DNA from: Chryseobacterium sp. ERMR1:04
Lineage (GTDB): Bacteria > Bacteroidota > Bacteroidia > Flavobacteriales > Weeksellaceae
Assembly (NCBI RefSeq): GCF_001297705.1
Contig: NZ_LIRF01000007.1
Span: 186,001 to 250,000 of the forward strand
DNA: 64,000 nt
Reading direction: 5' to 3'
Part shown: piece by piece, positions 18,134-25,497 of the stretch
Numbering within the stretch: position 1 is the stretch's first letter
Layout of the letters: the number at the start of each line of letters is the position of its first letter
Position numbers and translations under genes: made by a program
The notes under the pieces: model-generated
What the model was told of the DNA's origin: nothing
The model's database searches: none
The model's input: only the letters and a program-made list of their open reading frames with translations

Positions 18134-18529
18134 TGGAGTTGGAGGGATTCGAACCCTCGTCCAAACAAGCAATACATAAGATTTCTACATGCTTATTCTG
18201 CTATTGGTTTTCGACTGGAGGCAGAGAGCAGACACCCAACTTCCAGCTTATCTTCTGAAATTTTCGAGTTTTAGCCAAAGCGTCTAAAACCTTATTTCTA
18301 CATTCCTATATCTCAGGATCAAACGCCGTAGAACGGAGCATTTGTGAGACATCTTGCTTCCTTACTATCTTCGGGAAAGCGCTTGAATCTTACTTTATTC
18401 GGATTAAGCTGCAAGAGCGAACTCTTCGTTGCCAGTTAAAAGTTTGTAGCAAGGGATTAAAGAGATCGCGCTACGGTTCTCTGCATGCTTACTTACCCAT
18501 TGACCTTGCTGTCGAAACCAGTCAACCCC
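18134..18529 (-). ncRNA. ssrA: Transfer-messenger RNA (tmRNA)
   Basis: On the minus strand the 5' end GGGGTTGACTGGTTTCGACAG pairs with the 3' end CAACTCC (7-bp acceptor stem with one G-U), and the T-arm GGTTCGAATCC is present. The terminal CCA is not encoded. The internal tag frame ends in GNEEFALAA followed by TAA near 18407, the expected form of a proteolysis tag. tmRNA with SmpB rescues stalled ribosomes. A consensus promoter lies just upstream. The 3' end faces the accessory island, as expected if tmRNA was used as an integration site, but no second att copy was found. Confidence 0.95.
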
Positions 18530-18543
18530 ATTAGATAAGACTG

Positions 18544-18573
18544 CAAAGATAATTTTTTTTGTTCAAATACAAT
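18544..18573 (-). promoter_or_regulatory. Promoter of the tmRNA gene
   Basis: On the minus strand TTG (18573-18571), 19 bases, then TATCTTTG (18551-18544) match the Bacteroidota promoter exactly. Transcription would start about 8-10 bases before the mature 5' end. Confidence 0.75.
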
Positions 18574-18882
18574 TAACATTCATGATCTCTTTTGCGAATA
18601 ATAATTTTTGATGATTATTTTACGGATATATTTAATCTAAATCTATCGGGAAAACCACTCAACCTTTTACTATTATTTATGCAGTATTTTTTTTAAGAAT
18701 ATATATCTTAAAGAGTTGAATGAGGATTTTCTTATGATTTCTATTAAAGATGGTCTATACCAATAAACTCTTGTAGATAATGGCCTTTTTATGTAGATGC
18801 CTTTCTAGAGGGGGAGTTTTTAGAATGTGGAACATCTAAGGATGTAATTTTCTGATAAATATTTAATTAAAATGTGATGAAA
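18574..18882. other. Intergenic region between divergent tmRNA and rpsU promoters
   Basis: About 310 AT-rich bases between two good divergent promoters. I see no open frame, hairpin terminator or RNA gene here. Confidence 0.5.
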
Positions 18883-18914
18883 TTTTGTGGTTTAATAAAT
18901 TATGTATACTTTTG
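18883..18914 (+). promoter_or_regulatory. Promoter of rpsU
   Basis: TTTTG (18883-18887), 19 bases, then TACTTTTG (18907-18914), an exact TAnnTTTG box 23 bases before the rpsU ATG. Confidence 0.75.
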
Positions 18915-18937
18915 CAATTCAAAATGAGATGTAAAAT

Positions 18938-19135
18938 ATGTTAATAATTCCTGTAAAAGATGGTGAATCCATCGATAGAGCACTAAAGAAATATAAAAGA
19001 AAATTTGATAAAACTGGTACGGTTCGTCAATTGAGATCTAGACAACAGTTTAACAAGCCTTCTGTAACTTTAAGACAAGCTAGATTGAAAGCTGCTTATA
19101 AACAAAGAGCACTTAGCAAGGAAGAGCAGGCTTAA
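18938..19135 (+). CDS. rpsU: 30S ribosomal protein S21
   Basis: A 65-residue highly basic protein beginning with MLIIPVKDGESIDRALKKYK, the typical S21 start. S21 binds the small subunit near the 3' end of 16S rRNA and helps base-pairing with mRNA leaders. It is followed by xerC and hpf, the usual flavobacterial order, with a hairpin in between. Confidence 0.95.
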   Translation: MLIIPVKDGESIDRALKKYKRKFDKTGTVRQLRSRQQFNKPSVTLRQARLKAAYKQRALSKEEQA

Positions 19136-19159
19136 GAATTTTTTTCTTAAACACATACT

Positions 19160-19205
19160 AAATTCACTTCTTAAATACTTATATTTGAGGAGTGAATTTT
19201 TTTGT
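19160..19205 (+). terminator. Hairpin after rpsU
   Basis: AAATTCACT (19160-19168) pairs with AGTGAATTT (19191-19199), followed by a T-run. The loop is long at 22 bases and contains TATATTTG (19180-19187), which could be a -7 box for xerC. Confidence 0.55.
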
Positions 19206-19218
19206 TTACGCCCTCATC

Positions 19219-20106
19219 ATGTTAGATAAATTTTTAGAATATTTACAATTCGAAAAGAGGTATTCTCCTCATACCATTACAAGCTATAGAAAAGATCTTG
19301 AAGATTTTTCTCATTTCTATCTTAAAACAGAATCTTCTGAAGATGTTTCCAAAGCTGATAAAAAAATAATCAGAAATTTTATTGTAGAGCTCAGTGAAAA
19401 TAATATTTCAAAGAGAAGTATCAATAGAAAATTATCTTCTCTCCGGAGTTTTTATCATTTCCTTCTTAAAATAGGCGAAATAGCCATTTCTCCCACCGAA
19501 AGCATCTCTTCCCTGAAATTTTACGCAGAGAAGCAAATCCCCATGTCTATAGAGGAAATGCAGGTTCTTGAAGATCGTGTTTTTGAAGAAAAGGATGATG
19601 TGCTAGAAAAATGCATCATGGAAGTCTTATATCAGACTGGAATTCGAAAAGCTGAGTTTTGTGGCTTGATATTTGAGAATGTAGATTTAGGCAGTAATGA
19701 ACTTAAAATTATAGGGAAGGGGAATAAAGAAAGATATATTCCCATCGCTGAAGAGTTGGCGAATCTGCTTAGACGTTATTTGGAAATAAGAAAACCTTTA
19801 GAAGAACATAAATCATATTTTTTCGTCAATAAGAAAGGTAAAAAACTCAACGAAAAATTTGTTTATGTGGTAGTTAATAAGTACCTTAGTCTTATAACAT
19901 CAAAGGAAAAGAAAAGTCCCCACATCCTGCGTCATAGCTTTGCTACACACGTTTTAGACAATGGGGCAGAGATATCGAAAGTAAAAAAAATATTAGGACA
20001 TTCTAGTCTAGCCAGTACGCAAGTCTATACGAATGCCAATATAGAACAATTGAAAAAAGTGTTTAATCAGGCTCATCCAAGAGCATCTAAAAAAGAAGAA
20101 TTATGA
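19219..20106 (+). CDS. xerC: Tyrosine recombinase XerC/XerD-type
   Basis: A 295-residue site-specific recombinase that resolves chromosome dimers at dif. The N-terminal SAM-like domain begins LDKFLEYLQFEKRYSPHT. The catalytic domain has the Arg in TGIRKAEFCGL, HILRHSFATH, LGHSS and the nucleophile Tyr in STQVYTN. I use the ATG at 19219 because the upstream TTG would add a hydrophobic stub not seen in the family. Its setting between rpsU and hpf indicates a housekeeping Xer protein rather than an island integrase. It overlaps hpf by 4 bases. Confidence 0.92.
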   Translation: MLDKFLEYLQFEKRYSPHTITSYRKDLEDFSHFYLKTESSEDVSKADKKIIRNFIVELSENNISKRSINRKLSSLRSFYHFLLKIGEIAISPTESISSLKFYAEKQIPMSIEEMQVLEDRVFEEKDDVLEKCIMEVLYQTGIRKAEFCGLIFENVDLGSNELKIIGKGNKERYIPIAEELANLLRRYLEIRKPLEEHKSYFFVNKKGKKLNEKFVYVVVNKYLSLITSKEKKSPHILRHSFATHVLDNGAEISKVKKILGHSSLASTQVYTNANIEQLKKVFNQAHPRASKKEEL

Positions 20107-20393
20107 AGATCACAGTACAATCAATTGGTTTAACTCCACACGAACCACTAGAGTCACACATTGAAAAAAAAGTGAGTAAACTTGAAACGTTTTACGACAA
20201 AATTCATGAAGGTAAAGTGTTTTTAAAAGTAGAGAATAACGCAGATAAAGTAAACAAGACGACCGAGCTGATATTGGCTGTTCCAGGTGAGGATATTGTC
20301 GTAAAAAAGACATCTGCAAGTTTTGAAGAAAGTTTAGACCTTTGTGTTGATACTGCTAAAAAGCTGCTAATCAAGAAAAAAGAAATGGCGTAA
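20103..20393 (+). CDS. hpf: Ribosome hibernation promoting factor, short form (HPF/RaiA family)
   Basis: A 96-residue protein of the short HPF/YfiA type. It begins MKITVQSIGLTPHEPLESHI and has the basic C-terminal helix KKLLIKKKEMA. It binds the decoding centre and lowers translation during starvation. It overlaps xerC by ATGA, so the two are translationally coupled. The tRNA cluster follows about 110 bases downstream with its own promoter. Confidence 0.92.
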   Translation: MKITVQSIGLTPHEPLESHIEKKVSKLETFYDKIHEGKVFLKVENNADKVNKTTELILAVPGEDIVVKKTSASFEESLDLCVDTAKKLLIKKKEMA

Positions 20394-20423
20394 AAAAAAA
20401 GATAAAAAAAAGTCATAAAATAT

Positions 20424-20454
20424 TTGAGAATTCAAAAAAACAGTTCTATCTTTG
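20424..20454 (+). promoter_or_regulatory. Promoter of the first tRNA block
   Basis: TTG (20424-20426), 20 bases, then TATCTTTG (20447-20454). It lies 46 bases before tRNA-Thr(TGT). Confidence 0.7.
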
Positions 20455-20500
20455 CAATCGCAAAAAGGGAACAGCGTTCTTTTGAATTCTTTTTAATTAT

Positions 20501-20574
20501 GCCTCCATAGCTCAGTTGGCTAGAGCAGCTGATTTGTAATCAGCAGGTCGTGGGTTCGAGTCCCTCTGGAGGCT
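20501..20574 (+). tRNA. tRNA-Thr (TGT), copy 1
   Basis: A 74-base cloverleaf. The acceptor stem is GCCTCCA/TGGAGGC, the anticodon stem GCTGA/TCAGC carries loop TTTGTAA with anticodon TGT, and the T-loop is TTCGAGT. CCA is not encoded. Confidence 0.95.
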
Positions 20575-20592
20575 CTGTTAATATAAACTTTT

Positions 20593-20673
20593 GGGAAGAT
20601 TCCAGAGTGGCTAAATGGGACTGACTGTAACTCAGTTGCTTCGGCTTCGCAGGTTCGAATCCTGCTCTTCCCA
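20593..20673 (+). tRNA. tRNA-Tyr (GTA), copy 1
   Basis: An 81-base class II tRNA with a long variable arm (GCTTCGGC). The acceptor stem is GGGAAGA/TCTTCCC and the anticodon loop CTGTAAC gives anticodon GTA. Confidence 0.95.
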
Positions 20674-20706
20674 CAATTTATATTAAAATAAAATTAAAAA
20701 AAAGTC

Positions 20707-20737
20707 TTGCAAGTCTCGAAAAGTTTTTATAGATTTG
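20707..20737 (+). promoter_or_regulatory. Promoter of tRNA-Gly copy 1
   Basis: TTG (20707-20709), 20 bases, then TAGATTTG (20730-20737). The same element precedes the second copy, so each Gly gene has its own promoter. Confidence 0.65.
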
Positions 20738-20771
20738 CAAACCGTTAACCAATAATTTTGGAAACAAAATT

Positions 20772-20844
20772 GCGAAAGTAGCTCAGTTGGTAGAGCGTCA
20801 GCCTTCCAAGCTGAATGTCGCGAGTTCGACCCTCGTCTTTCGCT
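20772..20844 (+). tRNA. tRNA-Gly (TCC), copy 1
   Basis: A 73-base cloverleaf with acceptor GCGAAAG/CTTTCGC and anticodon stem TCAGC/GCTGA around CTTCCAA, anticodon TCC. Confidence 0.95.
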
Positions 20845-20936
20845 CAAAAAGTCAGACTGAAAAGAATGATTTTTTTAACTACTGAAAAGCTTAGAGTAGA
20901 ATTTTCTCAAAAGCTTTCAGTCATAACATTAAAATT

Positions 20937-21010
20937 GCCTCCATAGCTCAGTTGGCTAGAGCAGCTGATTTGTAATCAGCAGGTCGTGGGTTCGAGTCCC
21001 TCTGGAGGCT
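20937..21010 (+). tRNA. tRNA-Thr (TGT), copy 2
   Basis: The same 74-base sequence as copy 1. Its upstream spacer (20845-20936) lacks the strong promoter of copy 1, and AAAGCTT...AAGCTTT in that spacer can form a hairpin. Confidence 0.95.
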
Positions 21011-21029
21011 CATTTTAATATAAACATTT

Positions 21030-21110
21030 GGGAAGATTCCAGAGTGGCTAAATGGGACTGACTGTAACTCAGTTGCTTCGGCTTCGCAGGTTCGAATCCT
21101 GCTCTTCCCA
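21030..21110 (+). tRNA. tRNA-Tyr (GTA), copy 2
   Basis: The same 81-base class II tRNA as copy 1, 19 bases after tRNA-Thr copy 2 and therefore co-transcribed with it. Confidence 0.95.
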
Positions 21111-21133
21111 CAGTTTATATTACAAAAAAAATC

Positions 21134-21164
21134 TTGCAAGTTTTAAGAATTTTTCTTAGCTTTG
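21134..21164 (+). promoter_or_regulatory. Promoter of tRNA-Gly copy 2
   Basis: TTG (21134-21136), 20 bases, then TAGCTTTG (21157-21164), the duplicate of the promoter at 20707-20737 with one changed n base. Confidence 0.65.
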
Positions 21165-21198
21165 CAAAGCGTTAACCAATAGTTTTGGAAACAAAATT

Positions 21199-21271
21199 GC
21201 GAAAGTAGCTCAGTTGGTAGAGCGTCAGCCTTCCAAGCTGAATGTCGCGAGTTCGACCCTCGTCTTTCGCT
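21199..21271 (+). tRNA. tRNA-Gly (TCC), copy 2
   Basis: The same 73-base sequence as copy 1. It is followed by a weak hairpin (AATCACT...AGTGTGATT) and T7, which may attenuate transcription into the next tRNA. Confidence 0.95.
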
Positions 21272-21314
21272 CAACAAAAATCACTCTATCTTTAGTGTGA
21301 TTTTTTTGTTTAAG

Positions 21315-21386
21315 GCCGACTTAGCTCAGCGGTAGAGTGCTTCCTTGGTAAGGAAGAGGTCACGGGTTCAAGTCCCGTAGTTGGCT
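21315..21386 (+). tRNA. tRNA-Thr (GGT)
   Basis: A 72-base cloverleaf with acceptor GCCGACT/AGTTGGC and anticodon loop TTGGTAA, anticodon GGT. In many flavobacteria this tRNA directly precedes tuf; here tuf is almost 13 kb away. Confidence 0.95.
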
Positions 21387-21394
21387 CTTATTTA

Positions 21395-21423
21395 AATCCC
21401 GAATTTCTTTCGGGATTTTTTTT
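21395..21423 (+). terminator. Terminator of the tRNA cluster
   Basis: AATCCCGAA (21395-21403) pairs with TTCGGGATT (21409-21417), followed by a T-run. Confidence 0.85.
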
Positions 21424-21752
21424 TGCCCAATATTTCTTCTTCTTTTTAAATTTCTAAACAGTATAGTTTTTATTTAATTATCAACATAAAGTGAATTATT
21501 TTCACTGTATATCATTAAAATATTTTACATTTACAATTAAAGTATTTTACGTTCAAGTTACAAGAGTTTTGTAGATAGAATATTTATAGGAGAAATAGGG
21601 TTTGTCATATTTTTATGGTAGCCATTTCTGTAAAGCTAAAACTTGAATACCTTAGAAATAAGGAGGTGATAAAATATAATACAGAACTGAATTAAAAAGA
21701 AATTGAGGTATAGTACCGATATTCATTAAAACTAATAACATTACCCATTTTT
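21424..21752. other. Intergenic region before pncA
   Basis: About 330 AT-rich bases. There is a 25-codon frame at about 21614 (ATGGTAGCC...), but nothing supports it as a gene. No promoter match as good as the tRNA ones was found. Confidence 0.4.
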
Positions 21753-22343
21753 ATGAAAGCTTTAATTATTATTGATGTGCAGTATGATTTTTTACCAGGA
21801 GGTGCTTTAGCAGTTGCTCACGGTGATGAAATCGTTCAAACAATTAACGAATTACAGTCAGAATATGATTTGGTAGTTGCCACGCAAGATTGGCATCCAC
21901 GAGGTCATAAAAGTTTCTTTACTTCTCACCCAGGTAAAGTAGCGTTTGAAGAAATATCGTTAAACGGACTAAATCAGGTGCTGTGGCCGGAGCATTGCAT
22001 ACAAGGAACAAAAGGAGCAGAATTTGTTCCAGAACTTTTAACGAATGCTATTGAGGCTATCTTTAGAAAAGGGATGGATAAAGAAACTGATAGCTACAGT
22101 GGCTTTTTTGATAATGGGAGAAAAAAATCTACAGGCATGGGAGACTATCTTAAAGGAAGAGGAATTACAGAGGTTGCTGTTTGCGGTGTAGCTGCCGATT
22201 ATTGTGTGTATTATACAGCTAATGATGCATTAGACTTAGGTTTTAAATCCAGCATCATAGAGCGTGCTTCTAAACCTATAGATTTAGAAAGATATGCAAG
22301 TGTTAAGAAAGACTTTCAACAAAAAGGAGGAACTATTATTTAG
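21753..22343 (+). CDS. pncA: Nicotinamidase
   Basis: A 196-residue cysteine hydrolase that deamidates nicotinamide to nicotinate for NAD salvage. The catalytic triad is Asp8 (IIDVQYDF), Lys106 (FRKGMDKE) and Cys151 (GVAADYCV). Metal ligands are Asp46 and His48 (QDWHPRGH) and His81 (WPEHCIQGT). All are intact. It is a single-gene unit with a terminator about 70 bases after the stop. Confidence 0.95.
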   Translation: MKALIIIDVQYDFLPGGALAVAHGDEIVQTINELQSEYDLVVATQDWHPRGHKSFFTSHPGKVAFEEISLNGLNQVLWPEHCIQGTKGAEFVPELLTNAIEAIFRKGMDKETDSYSGFFDNGRKKSTGMGDYLKGRGITEVAVCGVAADYCVYYTANDALDLGFKSSIIERASKPIDLERYASVKKDFQQKGGTII

Positions 22344-22414
22344 CGATTATAAATATAATTTGAAAGATGCACGTAATTTGGGTGCTGCTTATCAATTAAG
22401 ATAAAGAATAGGAG

Positions 22415-22448
22415 AAGCCTTTAAATAGTATTATTTAAGGGCTTTTTT
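22415..22448 (+). terminator. Terminator after pncA
   Basis: An imperfect stem AAGCC-TTTAAATA/TATTTAA-GGGCTT followed by T6. Confidence 0.7.
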
Positions 22449-22595
22449 GTGTTTGGGATATATCAAAAAATAACATAATACACTTTATTATATTTGGGAT
22501 CTTGATGGTTCGAATAAAATTACATTAGCCATGCCATCACAAATTTTCTTTATTTTGGTACAAAAAAATATCTTTTATAAAAATACAAAGTCAAA

Positions 22596-23246
22596 ATGAA
22601 AAATGAAAAGTATAGTGTATCAAATGAAACCCGAGAATATGAAGGGAGAATATTATACCGGATCATAGCTGAAAAAGATAATCCGGATCTTAACATCAAA
22701 AAAGGGGATATTGGAGGGTGGATAGAAAGTGAGGATAACCTTTCAATAGATAATAGCTGCTGGATCTATGATGAAGCAATAGCCATGGGTAATGCTATCG
22801 TTAGGGATGATGCTGTATTATCCGGAACAGCTATTGTTGAAGGGTATTCTATTGTTGGTGATCGGTCTGTAGTAAAAGATAATGTTAGACTCTCAGGCTG
22901 TTCTTACCTTTCTGGAAGTTCCGTTATATTTGGTGATGCAAAGATAGATTGTGGGGAAGATGGACCTACCATACCAAAAGACAGTCAGATTAATTTTAAT
23001 GTGAGTTATGGTTGTCATTTTATGCGAATCGTTTTTTCTTATGAAGGCTCTGCGCTTCATGTTTCTGAAAACGGATTGATTTGTTTTGGATACCGGTCGG
23101 CTAATGATTTTAATGGAGGGTTAAATGACTTCAGGCAATATATAGACAATATGTTTAAAGGAAGTTATTGTTCAGAAGAATTAATAGCACCTTTATTGGC
23201 AGAAAATTATATTGAAAGAATGAAGGAGATGAGAAAAGAATTATAG
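22596..23246 (+). CDS. Predicted left-handed beta-helix protein, function unknown
   Basis: A 216-residue protein. After an N-terminal KYSVSNETREYEGRILYRI segment comes KKGDIGGWIESEDNL and then repeated five- to six-residue rungs (AIVRDD, AVLSGT, AIVEGY, SIVGDR, SVVKDN), typical of hexapeptide or polymer-forming beta-helices. Roughly residues 40-120 form the helix. The C-terminal half differs and ends in a charged helix. Similar short proteins occur in prophages and as orphan genes in bacteria. No catalytic residues are evident and no signal peptide is present. It has no obvious partner. Confidence 0.65.
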   Translation: MKNEKYSVSNETREYEGRILYRIIAEKDNPDLNIKKGDIGGWIESEDNLSIDNSCWIYDEAIAMGNAIVRDDAVLSGTAIVEGYSIVGDRSVVKDNVRLSGCSYLSGSSVIFGDAKIDCGEDGPTIPKDSQINFNVSYGCHFMRIVFSYEGSALHVSENGLICFGYRSANDFNGGLNDFRQYIDNMFKGSYCSEELIAPLLAENYIERMKEMRKEL

Positions 23247-23368
23247 TGATTTTTTAAATCTGTTATAATTTATTATTCACATTGAAACAAAGGTTAAATT
23301 ATTATGATAAAACAGAATTGATATTTTTGCCGAAAATTTTCGTTAATTTCGTATAAAATAAATTCTTG

Positions 23369-24049
23369 ATGAATATCCTTTTATTGGAAGATGATCTTAT
23401 CCTTTCTGCAGAGCTTTGTAAGTTTCTAGAATCAAACAATTTTATATGTGATAAAATTTATGATGGTGAAACTTTTCTTCGTCAGATTAAAAATAACACC
23501 TATGATTTGTATCTGCTAGACATCAATGTTCCAAAGATCAACGGGCTGGATGTTTGCCAGACCATTCGTTCTTTCGATAAAAATACACCGATCATTATTA
23601 TTTCTGCTTACGGAGATCTTTCAGATAAAAAAGATGCGTTTACCAGATTGGCAGATGATTATTTGGTGAAGCCTTTCCAGTTTGAAGAATTACTTCTTCG
23701 TATGAATTCTTTGTTGAGGAGAAAGACCCCTTCTGAAAATATAGATCAGGATATTCTTAGAATTGATGATTTAATTATCAATAAAACCGAACAGAAAGTG
23801 TTTCGTGCAGGAAATGAAATTGCGCTTACCCTAAAAGAGTTCCAATTGTTGGTGTATTTGGCAGAAGCACAGGGAAGAACTGTTTCTAAACAGCAGATCA
23901 CAGAAAACGTTTGGGAGCATAATTTTAATACCAATACCAATACGGTAGAAGTGTATATAAATTTTTTAAGAAAGAAAATTGATAAAGATTTTAAAGTTAA
24001 ATTAATCCACACACGTTCCGGATTCGGATATTATTTAAGTTCATTATAA
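23369..24049 (+). CDS. OmpR/PhoB-type response regulator
   Basis: A 226-residue regulator. The receiver domain (1-115) has the acidic pair LEDD, the phospho-acceptor Asp51 in LLDINVPKI, the Ser/Thr in IISAYG and the Lys in LVKPFQ. The winged-helix DNA-binding domain (about 130-226) ends RSGFGYYL. I use the ATG at 23369; a TTG lies directly before it at 23366. A TATTTTTG box at 23322-23329 may be the -7 element. It is the first gene of an operon that continues into its kinase and an RND efflux pump, so it probably controls metal efflux. Confidence 0.93.
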   Translation: MNILLLEDDLILSAELCKFLESNNFICDKIYDGETFLRQIKNNTYDLYLLDINVPKINGLDVCQTIRSFDKNTPIIIISAYGDLSDKKDAFTRLADDYLVKPFQFEELLLRMNSLLRRKTPSENIDQDILRIDDLIINKTEQKVFRAGNEIALTLKEFQLLVYLAEAQGRTVSKQQITENVWEHNFNTNTNTVEVYINFLRKKIDKDFKVKLIHTRSGFGYYLSSL

Positions 24050-25414
24050 ATGTCTTTAAAAAGAAAGATAGCACTCAATCTTAGTATCGCCTTTTCATTA
24101 CTTTTTGGTATTGTTATGGTGATTATTTATATGTCTTTTAATGATTTCAGAAGAGATGAATTCAAAGAAAGATTTAGACAGAGGCTAGAATTCACCACAC
24201 ACTTTATTTCAAAATCTAAAGACTTTGAGGAGGAGGCTCCTATTTTTTTTAATGAAAATTCGGATAATATCCTTCTTAATGAGACTATATTAATTTTTAA
24301 CGCAGAAAAAGAACTCATCTACAGTACTATTAAAGACCGAAATGTCACTTGGGATAGTGCTTTACTGAAAGAGTTGGATGAGAAAAAGATTATCTATAGC
24401 GAAAAAACGGTTCCTGAAATCTATGCGGCCCTGAGAAAAATCAATGGTGAAGATTATTATATCCTCACCAGCGCGCTGGATACCAATGGGAAATCTAAAT
24501 TAAGTTATTTAAAATACCTGCTTGTTGCTGCTTATGTAATGAGTACGCTTCTTATTTGGTTTTTTAGTTATTATTTTATGGGACAGTTTCTTCGTCCGTT
24601 GGAAGATTTAAATAAAGAGATCTCAGAAGTTACGGCTCATAAATTAACAACGCAGATTCCGGTACAGGAGTCGGATGACGAAATAAGCATTCTTGCACAA
24701 TCTTTTAATACCATGATTGTAAGGCTGAATGACGTATTTCAGTCTCAGAAAGATTTTACGGCAAGTGCGTCACACGAAATCCGTACACCGATTACAAGGA
24801 TGTCTTTCCAGCTCGAAAATTTAATTAAACTTCAACAGCATTCTCCCGAAACACTGGCTTCATTAAAGAGAATTCAGCAGGATGTATATCAATTATCTGA
24901 TCTAACGAATTCTTTATTGCTCCTTACAAAATTTGATAAAGAGAATATTCAAAGTATTTATGAGGAAGTAAGAATAGATGAGGTCATATTTGGGGCCTTT
25001 GAAACCATAGAAAAAAGTTATCCTCATCTGAAAATGGATTTTCTAATATCCGAGGATACTTCTGACGAGGCTGGTCTTGTTATCAATGGAATACATTCAT
25101 TATTAGAGATAGTGTTCATCAATCTGTTTAAAAATGCCGCCGTATATTCAAATAACATGGAGGTTGATGTCTTGATCACAGAGACTGCTTCCGACCTTAT
25201 TGTGGATGTAATTTCTCAAGGAAACACCATTCCGGAGGAAGAGCAATCTAAATTATTTGAGGCATTTATGAGAGGAAATAACTCTCAAAACATTTCTGGT
25301 TCTGGTCTTGGACTCCGTATTGTAAAGAGAATTTTAGAATATCACGGGGCAAACATTTTTTATTCTTCACCACTTGATGATATTAACAAATTTAGTATTA
25401 TCTTCAATAAGTAA
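24050..25414 (+). CDS. Sensor histidine kinase
   Basis: A 454-residue inner-membrane kinase. TM1 (about 8-28) and TM2 (about 155-178) flank a periplasmic sensor of about 125 residues, followed by a HAMP linker. The phosphoacceptor is His242 in SHEIRTP. The ATPase domain has the N box (NLFKNAAVYS) and G box (GSGLGLRIVKRI). Its ATG follows the regulator stop with no gap. The ligand is probably a metal ion, inferred from the downstream CusABC-type genes; I see no obvious metal-binding cluster in the sensor. Confidence 0.93.
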   Translation: MSLKRKIALNLSIAFSLLFGIVMVIIYMSFNDFRRDEFKERFRQRLEFTTHFISKSKDFEEEAPIFFNENSDNILLNETILIFNAEKELIYSTIKDRNVTWDSALLKELDEKKIIYSEKTVPEIYAALRKINGEDYYILTSALDTNGKSKLSYLKYLLVAAYVMSTLLIWFFSYYFMGQFLRPLEDLNKEISEVTAHKLTTQIPVQESDDEISILAQSFNTMIVRLNDVFQSQKDFTASASHEIRTPITRMSFQLENLIKLQQHSPETLASLKRIQQDVYQLSDLTNSLLLLTKFDKENIQSIYEEVRIDEVIFGAFETIEKSYPHLKMDFLISEDTSDEAGLVINGIHSLLEIVFINLFKNAAVYSNNMEVDVLITETASDLIVDVISQGNTIPEEEQSKLFEAFMRGNNSQNISGSGLGLRIVKRILEYHGANIFYSSPLDDINKFSIIFNK

Positions 25415-25497
25415 AATTTAATTTTATTTTAAGGCTCCTTTAAGTTCGTTTTAATCGAGCCGCTGGTACTTTGTGTAATATAATTAAAATTGAAAGA

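Larger units (their letters stand above)
20501..21271 (+). repeat. Tandem duplication of a Thr-Tyr-Gly tRNA block
   Basis: The block tRNA-Thr(TGT)-tRNA-Tyr(GTA)-promoter-tRNA-Gly(TCC) at 20501-20844 is repeated at 20937-21271. The tRNAs look identical while the spacers have diverged. Offsets are 436, 437 and 427 bases for Thr, Tyr and Gly, so the spacers have gained or lost a few bases since the duplication. Confidence 0.9.

Noticed and set aside
9704..18134. Direct repeat of the tmRNA 3' end as an attL/attR pair
   Set aside because: I looked for GGAGGGATTCGAACCC-like copies on the far side of the island and found none.
18034..18258. Open frame of 74 codons on the plus strand
   Set aside because: It lies antisense over the tmRNA 3' end and its terminator and has no family features.
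19219..20106. The Xer-type recombinase as the integrase of the defence island
   Set aside because: Its place between rpsU and hpf, overlapping hpf, is the standard housekeeping location, so it is the chromosomal Xer protein.
20948..21139. Minus-strand frame of 63 codons
   Set aside because: It is the complement of tRNA-Thr and tRNA-Tyr copy 2, so not a protein gene.
21614..21691. A 25-codon frame between the tRNA cluster and pncA
   Set aside because: There is no ribosome-binding site, membrane segment or conserved feature; it is likely a chance frame.
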